DNA of 9,510 nt from an uncultured Collinsella sp. (GTDB taxonomy: Bacteria; Actinomycetota; Coriobacteriia; Coriobacteriales; Coriobacteriaceae), in the NCBI GenBank assembly GCA_937950415.1, contig CALFDL010000347.1, forward strand, positions 1 through 9,510, in the 5' to 3' direction. Shown piece by piece: positions 1 through 6,644 of this stretch. The translations under genes and the position numbers were made by a program. Positions within the stretch are counted from its first letter, which is position 1, and each line of letters starts with the position of its first letter. The notes under the pieces are model-generated. The model saw only the letters and a program-made list of their open reading frames with translations. It was not told where the DNA came from and did no database searches.

Positions 1-536
1 GCTGCGGCAAGTCGACGATGCTTTCGGTGCTGGCCAAGACCGCCAAGCTGCAGCGTGGTCGTATGGTGCGCGGGGCGGCCTCGGCTGCGCTGCTGCCGCA
101 GAACCCCAAGGCGTTGCTGGTCGCCGAGACGGTGCGCGACGAGCTGATGGAATGGGCTTCGACCTGCGGATATGACGAGGACGCGGCCCAGGAGCGGACG
201 GCGCGCCTGGGCCTGGCGGGCTTGGAGGCACGCCATCCGTACGATCTTTCGGGCGGCCAGCGTCAGCTGCTCGCGTTGGCAAAGCTGCTGCTGATTGGCC
301 CCGAGCTGCTATTGCTCGATGAGCCCACCAAGGGTTTGGACCTGGCCAGCCGCCGCATCATCGCTCGCGCCCTGCGTGACCATGCGAAGGCTGGCGGCAC
401 CGTCATCATGGCCACGCACGACTTGGACTTCGCCGAGCAGGTTGCCGACGACATTGCCATGATGTTCGACGGCGAAATTGCCTGCATGGAGCCGCCGGCA
501 GATTTCTTTGCCGACAACGTGTTCTATAGGGCGTAG
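1..536 (+). CDS. ECF-type ABC transporter ATP-binding protein (3' part, 5' end outside window)
   Basis: The reading frame is open from the first complete codon (position 3) and begins inside a Walker A motif (CGKST), so the true start lies upstream. Numbered from the Met at 18, there is a Q-loop (LPQNP, Q28), an ABC signature LSGGQ (77-81), Walker B LLLLDEP (97-103), a D-loop GLD and an H-loop histidine (H134). The protein hydrolyses ATP to power import at the cytoplasmic membrane. The C-terminal FFADNVFYRA resembles the FFxxNxFYT tail seen in ATPases of energy-coupling-factor vitamin transporters, which suggests the ECF class. The stretch from Walker A to the Q-loop is only about 30 residues, shorter than usual, so this may be the second half of a fused double ATPase. 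An ECF S component lies about 5.4 kb downstream; a partnership is possible but not shown. The stop is TAG at 534-536. Confidence 0.85.
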   Translation, partial: CGKSTMLSVLAKTAKLQRGRMVRGAASAALLPQNPKALLVAETVRDELMEWASTCGYDEDAAQERTARLGLAGLEARHPYDLSGGQRQLLALAKLLLIGPELLLLDEPTKGLDLASRRIIARALRDHAKAGGTVIMATHDLDFAEQVADDIAMMFDGEIACMEPPADFFADNVFYRA

Positions 537-569
537 ACGGCCTCGTGACGGCAGGCACGGGCTTGCCGT

Positions 570-608
570 TTGGGCACTGGGCGCCGCCGAGGGGCGCCAT
601 GGGCCCAA
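570..608. other. Strong hairpin downstream of the ATPase gene
   Basis: An outer stem TTGGGC (570-575) / GCCCAA (603-608) encloses an inner stem GGCGCC (580-585) / GGCGCC (593-598). They are separated by a symmetric 4x4 internal loop and capped by a 7-base loop. A smaller stem, ACGGCA (548-553) / TGCCGT (564-569), lies just before it. The position, 12-70 bases after the ATPase stop, suits transcription termination, but neither strand has a proper T-tract after the stem. It may be a weak or Rho-assisted terminator, or an mRNA 3'-end stabiliser. Confidence 0.4.
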
Positions 609-738
609 TACGGCTATCGACAACGGATAGACGGAGGTAAACCCTAGGGGTATAAGCGCGTCAAAACGCGTCCTATGCGAGCCATGAGTGGTCGTTCTCC
701 TCGCGCGAACGGGACGTGGTGTTATGGCGCCGAAGAAT

Positions 739-861
739 GAAATAGACCGTTTTACCTGCCAAAATAATCTGTTTGTACAACTAAGGTTGAGTGAAATTGA
801 CCGTTTGGCTCATAGAATAAACCTCCTTTCCGACCGTAGTCTTTCCAGCGAAATCCGTTTT
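739..861 (+). repeat. Three direct copies of GAAAT(WGA)CCGTTT upstream of the amidohydrolase operon
   Basis: GAAATAGACCGTTT lies at 739-752, GAAATTGACCGTTT at 793-806, and a shortened copy GAAATCCGTTTT at 850-861 that lacks the central three bases. Start-to-start spacings are 54 and 57 bases, close to five DNA helical turns, so the sites face roughly the same side of the helix. This arrangement suggests operator sites for a regulator; the LuxR-type protein encoded downstream is the obvious candidate. That assignment is inference: no such operator is known to me. Confidence 0.45.
787..818 (+). promoter_or_regulatory. Candidate promoter of the amidohydrolase-MATE operon
   Basis: TAGAAT (813-818) matches the -10 consensus at five of six bases. 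The best -35-like hexamer upstream is TTGAGT (787-792), but the spacer is 20 bases, longer than optimal, and contains the second GAAATTGACCGTTT copy. A long spacer with a repeat inside is compatible with an activator-dependent promoter. The start of transcription is not established; the leader would be about 70 bases. Confidence 0.3.
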
Positions 862-890
862 GGACTGAGAAGCGGATCGCAGGAAAGGAG
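823..890 (+). promoter_or_regulatory. Possible Shine-Dalgarno-masking leader hairpin
   Basis: CTCCTTTCC (823-831) is perfectly complementary over nine bases to GGAAAGGAG (882-890), which contains the Shine-Dalgarno site of the amidohydrolase (start codon at 897, six-base spacer). A second partial anti-SD, CTTTCC (841-846), follows. Between them, GCGA..TCCG (849-858) can pair with CGGATCGC (872-879) with a two-base bulge. The folded form would hide the ribosome site, so translation could be conditional. No known riboswitch class was recognised. Confidence 0.35.
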
Positions 891-896
891 TTTGCG

Positions 897-2537
897 ATGC
901 AAGCGGATACCGTACTTAAGGGGAAGGTGTTCACGTCCAATCGCGCAGAGTTTACGGCTCAGGCAGTAGCGATTAAGGATGGCGTCTTCGTCTATGTGGG
1001 TGACGAGGCGGGGGTGAGCGAGTACGTCGGTCCCGACACCAAGGTGATCGAGGCGGGCGACGGCATGTTCATGCCGGGCTTCTGCGATGCTCATATGCAC
1101 TTCTCGTCTGGTGCTGGCCAGTTTGCCTACGAGATCGACATTTTGGGTCTCGAGACCGTGGACGAGTACGTGGATACCATCCGCAAATATGTGGAAGAGC
1201 ATCCCGGACGCGAGTTCTATAAGGGCATGGGTTGGGACAACGCCGTGTTCGAGAACGAGGGCAAGATCCAGGCCAAGGAGCTGCTGGACGCAGTGTGCCC
1301 GGACGTGCCGATGCTTATCGGTTCCTACGACGGCCACTCCTATTGGGTCAACAGCAAGTGCCTCGAGAAGGCCGGCATCGGTCGCGGCTTTGTGAGCCAG
1401 GAGGCTGGAACCATCGTTTTGGATCCCGAGACGCAGGAGCCTACGGGTCTTGTGCGCGATTGGGCCATGAACGATGTCTTCAAGGCGATTCGTTCCTATA
1501 CGGTCGAAGAGTTCAAGAGCGCCATTCTTACGTTGCAGGAGGACTTGCTTGCGGTCGGTATTACCAATATTTACGAGCCGATTCTTCGCGATGAGGTCAA
1601 TGCTCAAATTGCTCTCGAGGAGCTCGACATCGAGGGTAAGCTCAAGCTCAAGGTAACCTCCGGCTTCTATTGCAAGCCCGAGCACGAGGGCCTCGACAAG
1701 ATCGATCGCTGCGCCAAGGTTCGCGATTCCTATCGCGGCGAGCACTATCAGTGCAACAACATCAAGTTCGTGCTCGATGGTGTCATCGAATCTGGTACGG
1801 CTTACCTGCTGGATGACTACACCGACAAGCCTGGTTTCCGCGGCGTTCCCAACTGCGAGCCCGACGATTACAACGCCATGGTTCGCTATGCCAAGGAAAA
1901 GGGCTTCCAGGTGCATGTGCACGCTATCGGCGACGCGGCCATCTCCATGGCGCTCGACGGTTTTGAGTATGCCCAGGCAACCGATCCGAAAGATGACTGG
2001 CGCCCGACCATTACGCACCTGCAGGTCATGCGCGACGAGGACATCGATCGTTTTGCCGCGCTCAAGGGTATCGCTTGCGCCAATCCCACATGGCACTTCA
2101 AGGACCCCGTGTGCTATGAGTCCCTGGAGCACGCTCAGCTTGGTGAGCGTGCTGAGTCCGAGTATCCGCTCAAGAAGTTCTGGGACCGCGGCATGGTCGT
2201 CACTTCGGCGACCGACTTCCCCGTGTCAAACCCCGATCCCATGGAGGGCTTGGAGGTCGGCGTGACTCGCTGCGCGCCCGGCGACGCTTCGGAAGAGACC
2301 GTGCTCGACCCGAACCAGCGTGTATCCGTCGAGGACATGATCTGCGCCGGCACCATCAATGGTGCGTATCAGAACTTCCTCGAGAAGCGCATCGGTTCCA
2401 TCGAAGTGGGCAAGGAAGCCGACTTCGTGCTCATGGACCGCGACATCACGTCCATCGATCCCCACACCATCCACGAGGCCAAGTGCCTCATGACCGTCAT
2501 CGACGGCAAGACCATGTACGAGAAGGAAGGCGAGTAA
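897..2537 (+). CDS. YtcJ-like metal-dependent amidohydrolase (Amidohydro_3 family)
   Basis: This 546-residue cytoplasmic enzyme belongs to the amidohydrolase superfamily and probably hydrolyses an amide, cyclic amide or N-formyl type substrate; the exact substrate is unknown. Visible family marks in order: an N-terminal beta-sandwich strand region, the metal-binding HxH (H66, H68) in PGFCDAHMHF, the YtcJ-type signature DGHSYWVNS (145-153), K290 in the NNIKFVLDG segment (possible carboxylated lysine), a second metal-ligand region VHVHAIGD (339-346), THL (H374), the catalytic-site aspartate in SATDFPVS (D440), and a C-terminal beta-sandwich return (GSIEVGKEADFVLMD). Length is normal for the family. 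The start is ATG at 897 with Shine-Dalgarno AGGAAAGGAG six bases before it. One base separates its stop from the MATE gene, so the two are surely co-transcribed. N-substituted formamide deformylase (NfdA) is a characterised relative, but family membership does not fix the substrate. Confidence 0.9.
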   Translation: MQADTVLKGKVFTSNRAEFTAQAVAIKDGVFVYVGDEAGVSEYVGPDTKVIEAGDGMFMPGFCDAHMHFSSGAGQFAYEIDILGLETVDEYVDTIRKYVEEHPGREFYKGMGWDNAVFENEGKIQAKELLDAVCPDVPMLIGSYDGHSYWVNSKCLEKAGIGRGFVSQEAGTIVLDPETQEPTGLVRDWAMNDVFKAIRSYTVEEFKSAILTLQEDLLAVGITNIYEPILRDEVNAQIALEELDIEGKLKLKVTSGFYCKPEHEGLDKIDRCAKVRDSYRGEHYQCNNIKFVLDGVIESGTAYLLDDYTDKPGFRGVPNCEPDDYNAMVRYAKEKGFQVHVHAIGDAAISMALDGFEYAQATDPKDDWRPTITHLQVMRDEDIDRFAALKGIACANPTWHFKDPVCYESLEHAQLGERAESEYPLKKFWDRGMVVTSATDFPVSNPDPMEGLEVGVTRCAPGDASEETVLDPNQRVSVEDMICAGTINGAYQNFLEKRIGSIEVGKEADFVLMDRDITSIDPHTIHEAKCLMTVIDGKTMYEKEGE

Positions 2538-2538
2538 T

Positions 2539-3951
2539 ATGGCAGAAACCAGCCCTAACAAGCTCGCGCGTAACTACACGCTTATCGGTCTGTTCCTCTT
2601 TGCAGCTCCCTCGATCCTGCTGCAGCTCTGGACCGGTATCTATCAGATTTTCGACACCGCTATCGCCACCAACTTCAACAGCACGGCGACGCTTTCGGCC
2701 ATTAACATCGTCTATCCTGCTCAGGCAGTGGTAGAGGCCATCGCCTTCCTGTTCTCCGGCGGTTCCGCCGCCCTTCTGGGCAAGCTTCTGGGCGAGAAGA
2801 AGACGACCGAGGCAAACAAGACCTTCACTTGCGTGCTTCTCATCTCGACCATCATCGCTACCGTTTGGGGCTTTGCCATCAGCTTTGCTGGCGACCAGGT
2901 GTGGTACTTCATGGGCGCTGACGCAGGCCTCGCTCCCGTCTGCACCACCTATTGGAACGTGCACCGCTTCTTCATGCCGCTCTACACCATCCAGCTCGGT
3001 TTCCAGATGTGGCTGCTCACTGCTGGTAAGCCCACGCATTGCATGGTGATCACCATCCTTGGTGGTCTGGTCACGCTGGGCATGGACGTTGTCTACCAGG
3101 GTACGCTTGGTCTGGGCACCACGGGTGCAGCTCTTGGCTTTGGTACCGGCTCTGCCTTTGCCGCCATCGCTTCTGCAGTCGTCATCTTCTCCAAGAGCAG
3201 TGCCCTGCATTATGACTCGCCGGCCTGTCCCGCGAAGAATGTCGCCGAGAGCTGCAAGATCGGCCTTGCCGACTTTATCTACAGTGCCGCCACCGGCTTC
3301 ATGACCGCTATCTACAACATCCAGGCCATGAAGTACTTTGGGGCCGACGGCGTCGCCGTTGCCGCAATCTTCCTGTACGTGCAGTTCCTCTTTGTTGGCC
3401 CGTTCATTGGCTTTGGTAAGGGCGCTACGCCGATCATTAGCTATCAGATCGGCGAAAACAATCCCAAGAAGATTCACGGCACGTACCAGAAGTACCGTCG
3501 TCTGAGCGCTATCCTCATCGTCGTTATTGCTGTCCTGGGTATCGTTATGATGAAGCCGATCCTGTTGGTCTATGGTCAGGTCCCCGGCGACCCCGTATAT
3601 ACCCTCGCCTCCCAGAAGTGGATTCTCTTCGCCTCTTGCGCTGGCCTCGTCGGCATCAATATCTGCATTCAGAACATGCTCACGGCCTTCAACGACACGA
3701 TGATGCCTCTCATCATCTCTACCCTGCGTTCGCTCGTTCTTCCCATCGCTTTGCTGCTGGTGCTTCCCATGGTCATGGGCGGCGACGGCGTGTGGCTGGC
3801 TCTGACCGTTGCCGAGGCCTTTACCGCTGTGGTTTCGCTCTTCTTCCTCAAAAAGGGTGCCCAGAAGTACGGCTACAACACCGATGAGGGCGTCGAGCTT
3901 CCCGAAGAGGTTCTCGAGGCTGCTCGCGCTGCGGCTGCCGAAGAGATGTAA
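2539..3951 (+). CDS. MATE family efflux transporter
   Basis: A 470-residue polytopic membrane protein with about 12 hydrophobic segments in two similar halves, as in MATE (multidrug and toxic compound extrusion) transporters, which exchange organic cations or other small molecules for H+ or Na+. The N-terminal half opens with SILLQLWTGIYQIFDTAIAT, the typical first-helix pattern. The C-terminal half has the ICIQNMLTAFNDTMMPLIIS segment that corresponds to the conserved Q..FxxxxxxP region. The start ATG is one base after the amidohydrolase stop, with AAGGAAGG (2523-2530) as ribosome site inside the upstream gene, so expression is coupled. Its job in this operon may be to export the product or a toxic substrate of the amidohydrolase. 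Import would be unusual for the family. The substrate is not predictable from sequence. Confidence 0.9.
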   Translation: MAETSPNKLARNYTLIGLFLFAAPSILLQLWTGIYQIFDTAIATNFNSTATLSAINIVYPAQAVVEAIAFLFSGGSAALLGKLLGEKKTTEANKTFTCVLLISTIIATVWGFAISFAGDQVWYFMGADAGLAPVCTTYWNVHRFFMPLYTIQLGFQMWLLTAGKPTHCMVITILGGLVTLGMDVVYQGTLGLGTTGAALGFGTGSAFAAIASAVVIFSKSSALHYDSPACPAKNVAESCKIGLADFIYSAATGFMTAIYNIQAMKYFGADGVAVAAIFLYVQFLFVGPFIGFGKGATPIISYQIGENNPKKIHGTYQKYRRLSAILIVVIAVLGIVMMKPILLVYGQVPGDPVYTLASQKWILFASCAGLVGINICIQNMLTAFNDTMMPLIISTLRSLVLPIALLLVLPMVMGGDGVWLALTVAEAFTAVVSLFFLKKGAQKYGYNTDEGVELPEEVLEAARAAAAEEM

Positions 3952-3980
3952 ATCAAACAATCGGATTCTGCAATAAATTG

Positions 3981-4020
3981 CGGGCGGTAGGGTTACTCGA
4001 GCCTTGCCGCCCGTCTCTTG
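3981..4020 (+). terminator. Terminator of the amidohydrolase-MATE operon
   Basis: CGGGCGGTAGGGT (3981-3993) pairs with GCCTTGCCGCCCG (4001-4013), forming a 13-bp stem with a few G-T pairs, a seven-base loop (TACTCGA) and the pyrimidine-rich tail TCTCTTG. It lies 30 bases after the MATE stop and separates the operon from the regulator gene. Confidence 0.7.
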
Positions 4021-4062
4021 CGGGTTGCGGCCGGTTCGAATATCCGCGGGGTACCGTTGCGC

Positions 4063-4068
4063 TATCAT
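4063..4068 (+). promoter_or_regulatory. Candidate -10 box of the LuxR-type regulator gene
   Basis: TATCAT matches the -10 consensus at five of six bases. No good -35 box is seen at 16-18 bases upstream. Transcription from it would begin near 4075, which leaves room for the Shine-Dalgarno at 4095-4101 and the GTG start at 4110 but not for the ATG at 4074. The adjoining sequence is a tandem ATGAGTC repeat (4067-4080). Confidence 0.3.
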
Positions 4069-4109
4069 GAGTCATGAGTCCCATTGCGGCAAAAGGGGAG
4101 GACAAGCTC

Positions 4110-5141
4110 GTGGGGTTTTATATCTATCTTTACAACGTGTTTTTCCTTTGCCTCTTTGTCTGCGCCGCCTTTTTCTGTGGTGTGACCAGGGGCGTGACGG
4201 AGAGCAAGCGCTTTGCGTACCTCTCTATGCTCATGGCCCTGCTGGCCCTCGAAGGAGTGGCCGATATGGGATCGCCCCTTGTGTCGGGGACGTTCTCTTC
4301 GGGAGGCAGCTTTGGCCCCCATGGTGCTTTGACCCTTTTTGGAATAGCGAAGACGCTCTCTCAGATGGGCGAGGAGATCCTCTTCTATTTGCTGGCATGT
4401 GATGTGACCAAGCGTACCGCACGATCGGCTTTGTTCCTTCTCTTCCCGGTGCTCGCTCTGGTTCGTTGCTTGGCGGGGACAGTTTATCTGGGCATCGTAT
4501 CCGACATGGTATTTCTCTTTATCGATCCCTTGGTCATGATTTCTCTTTGTGCCTGGAGCCTGATGGGCTTGGCGCATTCCGCCCCCGTGGAGGATGCTGA
4601 TTCTCGCGCGCTGCATCTTTTGCGTTTGCTGCTTCTTTTGTGCCTTTGCGCCTACGCCGCCTCGATTGGCGAGGACCTTATCTACGCAGCCATGTATATG
4701 CGTTCTGGTTCCGTTCCGTTTTACGTCGGCAAGATTGTTATTATGGAAGACGCTCTGTGGGCCGGTCTTGCCATCTCCTGCATCATCTACGCGCGCCATT
4801 ATCAAGATGAATTCCATGTGCGCCGAACCGAACAGCTTGTTCGCGATCGTCTGGACTTGTATCGCTTGGAGACGGAGCAGCGTGCGGCAAAGCAGGGCGC
4901 CGATGACATCGCCGATTTTTGCGCGCTGTATGAGCTCACGCCGCGCGAGCAAGAAGTATTGTCTCGAGTTCTGACGGGACAGGGGAACCAGCAGATAGCA
5001 AACGATTTAGTTATCTCGTTGGGAACGGTCAAGGCTCACGTCCATAGCATCTATCGAAAACTGTCTGTCTCGCGTCGTAGCGAACTCATGGGCATGTTTT
5101 ACGAGCGTTCGCGTGGTGCTGCCGCTCCTGCGGAAAAGTAA
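4110..5141 (+). CDS. Membrane-bound LuxR-type transcriptional regulator, seven predicted helices
   Basis: About seven hydrophobic helices fill the first 235 residues (first helix YIYLYNVFFLCLFVCAAFFC). A charged linker (YQDEFHVRRTEQLVRDRLDL) follows, then a C-terminal LuxR/GerE helix-turn-helix (about 275-335: ELTPREQEVL, NQQIANDLVISLGTVKAHVH, IYRKLSV). The membrane part probably senses a small molecule and the DNA-binding domain activates target genes. This architecture belongs to a Coriobacteriia family; members in Eggerthella lenta control neighbouring dehydroxylase genes in response to substrate (established knowledge). I chose the GTG at 4110 because GGGGAGG (4095-4101) sits eight bases before it. 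The in-frame ATG at 4074 has no ribosome site and would add 12 residues that are not hydrophobic. The gene lies downstream of the amidohydrolase-MATE operon with its own terminator between, so it is probably a separate unit controlling that operon, its downstream neighbour, or both. Confidence 0.88.
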   Translation: MGFYIYLYNVFFLCLFVCAAFFCGVTRGVTESKRFAYLSMLMALLALEGVADMGSPLVSGTFSSGGSFGPHGALTLFGIAKTLSQMGEEILFYLLACDVTKRTARSALFLLFPVLALVRCLAGTVYLGIVSDMVFLFIDPLVMISLCAWSLMGLAHSAPVEDADSRALHLLRLLLLLCLCAYAASIGEDLIYAAMYMRSGSVPFYVGKIVIMEDALWAGLAISCIIYARHYQDEFHVRRTEQLVRDRLDLYRLETEQRAAKQGADDIADFCALYELTPREQEVLSRVLTGQGNQQIANDLVISLGTVKAHVHSIYRKLSVSRRSELMGMFYERSRGAAAPAEK

Positions 5142-5211
5142 TTAAAACTGGCTTTCCAGTAGAGGCGCGGTTTCTCCACGTACCGTATCACTACGAAAAC
5201 TAAAGGAATAT

Positions 5212-5715
5212 ATGAATATGAATACTCGAGAAACGAGGGTCGCTGGCATAATCAATGCCCTGGTGAACCCGCTCCTGATGTGCTCCTTTTTGCCTATTAT
5301 CGAAGGCAAAGCGGCACTCGATATGTCGAGTCCTACCGGTTTTTGGGGGCAGCTTGCGCTCGCTGTCGTCATCGCAGAGGCGGTGAGCTCACTACCGCAG
5401 TTTGGAAGGGTCGTTGGGGACTGGGTTGATTTCTTCGGATTCAAACCGGGTGGCCCTGCGTCAAAGATCGCGGGCACGGTGTTCGCCGCCACGCTGCTCT
5501 TTTTGATTATCGGTTTGGCTGAGATAGCGTTCCAGACCGGCTTTGGCCTCGTGGGCGAAACGACCTATTTCTCTCGTTGGGTAAAGCTTGCAACCGGCGG
5601 TTGGGCCTTTGTCGTGGTTGGCGGCTTGCTGTTCGATCCGGTTGCAGCAAAGGTCGCCCATGTTCTCGTGGGCGAAAAGGCCCCGCAGACCGAGGAAATG
5701 CTCGAGGTGGAATAG
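5212..5715 (+). CDS. Small membrane protein with four predicted helices, unknown function
   Basis: I do not recognise this 167-residue protein. Hydrophobic segments are at roughly 10-28 (AGIINALVNPLLMCSFLPII), 44-60 (FWGQLALAVVIAEAVSS), 85-108 (KIAGTVFAATLLFLIIGLAE) and 124-146 (WVKLATGGWAFVVVGGLLFD). Between helices two and three is a polar loop (VGDWVDFFGFKPGGPAS). The tail is acidic (EKAPQTEEMLEVE). The ribosome site AAAGGA (5202-5207) suits either ATG 5212 (four-base gap) or ATG 5218 (ten-base gap). It begins 70 bases after the regulator and is closed by a strong terminator, so it may be co-transcribed with the regulator. It could be a partner of the sensor, a small permease or an unrelated membrane protein. 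It lacks obvious catalytic motifs. Confidence 0.75.
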   Translation: MNMNTRETRVAGIINALVNPLLMCSFLPIIEGKAALDMSSPTGFWGQLALAVVIAEAVSSLPQFGRVVGDWVDFFGFKPGGPASKIAGTVFAATLLFLIIGLAEIAFQTGFGLVGETTYFSRWVKLATGGWAFVVVGGLLFDPVAAKVAHVLVGEKAPQTEEMLEVE

Positions 5716-5770
5716 CCTGAAGGACAGACTCGTCTAACGAATCATTCGCGATAGTTTGCCTCTCCTTTTG

Positions 5771-5813
5771 CGCGCATGCGATTGGCTTCAGTCGCATGCG
5801 CGTTGTTTTGTTT
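5771..5813 (+). terminator. Intrinsic terminator after the four-helix membrane protein
   Basis: A perfect 11-bp stem CGCGCATGCGA (5771-5781) / TCGCATGCGCG (5792-5802) with a ten-base loop is followed by TTGTTTTGTTT. It ends the regulator/membrane-protein unit. No equivalent T-tract is present on the minus strand. Confidence 0.9.
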
Positions 5814-5857
5814 AACGAGTGGAATGTATCGTCGATGAACCTGTACTGCGCGTGTGC

Positions 5858-5863
5858 CACAAT
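5858..5863 (+). promoter_or_regulatory. Weak candidate -10 box of the S-component gene
   Basis: CACAAT preceded by TG one base upstream (TGCCACAAT) resembles an extended -10 element. The -35 region is poor. It lies 41 bases before the GTG start and just after the upstream terminator, where a promoter is needed. Confidence 0.25.
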
Positions 5864-5903
5864 GGGGCGCGAACGATAGAGAAAGATCGCAAGAGGAGCT
5901 CGC

Positions 5904-6605
5904 GTGCTTGCTCGTATATGGCGCTACATAGAGGGGCCAGTGCTTTTGTTCGTGCCGCCATGCATGGGCATCATGCTGTATCTGGGCATTGCCCAGGCTG
6001 CTTTGTTGATGTTCGCTATGGTGGCGCTCGTGCTCGCGCTGTTCTTTGCGGGTTACGAGGCGTCGCGTCCGGGCTTGCGCCAGATTATGCCCACGCTGGT
6101 TTTGGCGGCGTTGGCGGCGGCGGGGCGCATCCTGTTCGGGCCCATTCCCGACTTTAAACCGGTGAGTGCCATCGCCATTATCGCGGGGGCGACGCTTGGT
6201 CGCCGCAATGGTTTTATGGTTGGCGCGCTGGCGGCGCTGACCAGCAATTTCTTTTTTGGACAGGGCATGTGGACGCCGTGGCAGATGTATGCCTGGGGGC
6301 TGGTTGGCTATGTTGGCGGCGCGCTGGCGCATGTGGGCGCGTTCGACCGCGCCGACGGCATCGTGCGCATGCCGGCGCTGTTGGCGTATGGCTTTGCCTC
6401 GGGTTTGCTCTATGGCGTTGTGATCAACGCGTATGACATCATCGGTTTTGTGCAGCCGCTCACCTGGGCGGGCGCCGTGGCGCGTCTTGCCACGGCAGTG
6501 CCGTTCGACATCACACACGGCCTGGCAACCTGCGTGTTTTTGGCTGCCTTGTATAAACCCTGGTGTCGCCGCATCAACCGCGTTGTCGTGAAATACGGGC
6601 TGTAG
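5904..6605 (+). CDS. ECF transporter S component (substrate-binding membrane subunit)
   Basis: A 233-residue hydrophobic protein with about six membrane helices, matching the size and fold pattern of S components of energy-coupling-factor vitamin transporters. These bind the vitamin in the membrane and use a shared EcfA/EcfT ATPase module. Supporting segments are the small-residue-rich AAGRILFGPIPDFKPVSAI (resembling the conserved R..F..IP.FKP loop), GATLGRRNGFMVGALAALTS, and FFFGQGMWTPWQMYAWG (about residues 114-130), which I associate with actinobacterial S components possibly of the cobalamin (CbrT/CblT-like) group. That substrate assignment is tentative. The GTG start at 5904 has AAGAGGAG (5891-5898) five bases before it. 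No EcfT gene is in the window; the ECF-like ATPase at the left edge is a candidate partner. The gene stands alone between two terminators. Confidence 0.8.
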   Translation: MLARIWRYIEGPVLLFVPPCMGIMLYLGIAQAALLMFAMVALVLALFFAGYEASRPGLRQIMPTLVLAALAAAGRILFGPIPDFKPVSAIAIIAGATLGRRNGFMVGALAALTSNFFFGQGMWTPWQMYAWGLVGYVGGALAHVGAFDRADGIVRMPALLAYGFASGLLYGVVINAYDIIGFVQPLTWAGAVARLATAVPFDITHGLATCVFLAALYKPWCRRINRVVVKYGL

Positions 6606-6644
6606 GGCTGGTTGCGCCGGGGCGGGAATCAATGCTGCTTCGGT

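Noticed and set aside
688..969. Small plus-strand open frame of 93 codons before the amidohydrolase, in which the three DNA repeats encode EIDRF, EIDRL and EIRF
   Set aside because: It has no convincing ribosome site, overlaps the well-supported amidohydrolase start by more than 70 bases, and the protein looks random. The repeats being in frame (54 and 57 bases) follows from their spacing and is better explained as DNA sites.
810..2132. Minus-strand open frame of 440 codons opposite the amidohydrolase
   Set aside because: Antisense shadow with no family motifs; it covers the amidohydrolase ribosome site and metal-binding motifs.
2497..4068. Long minus-strand open frame (523 codons) opposite the MATE gene
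   Set aside because: It is the antisense shadow of a GC-rich gene: no recognisable domain, low-complexity polar composition, and it covers a clearly conserved gene and its terminator.
5147..5160. ACTGG/CCAGT mini-hairpin after the regulator gene as a terminator
   Set aside because: Only five base pairs with no T-tract; too weak, and the downstream gene may be co-transcribed.
5742..6632. Minus-strand open frame of 296 codons opposite the S component
   Set aside because: Arg/His/Gln-rich antisense composition with no domain; the plus-strand frame has proper helices and a ribosome site.
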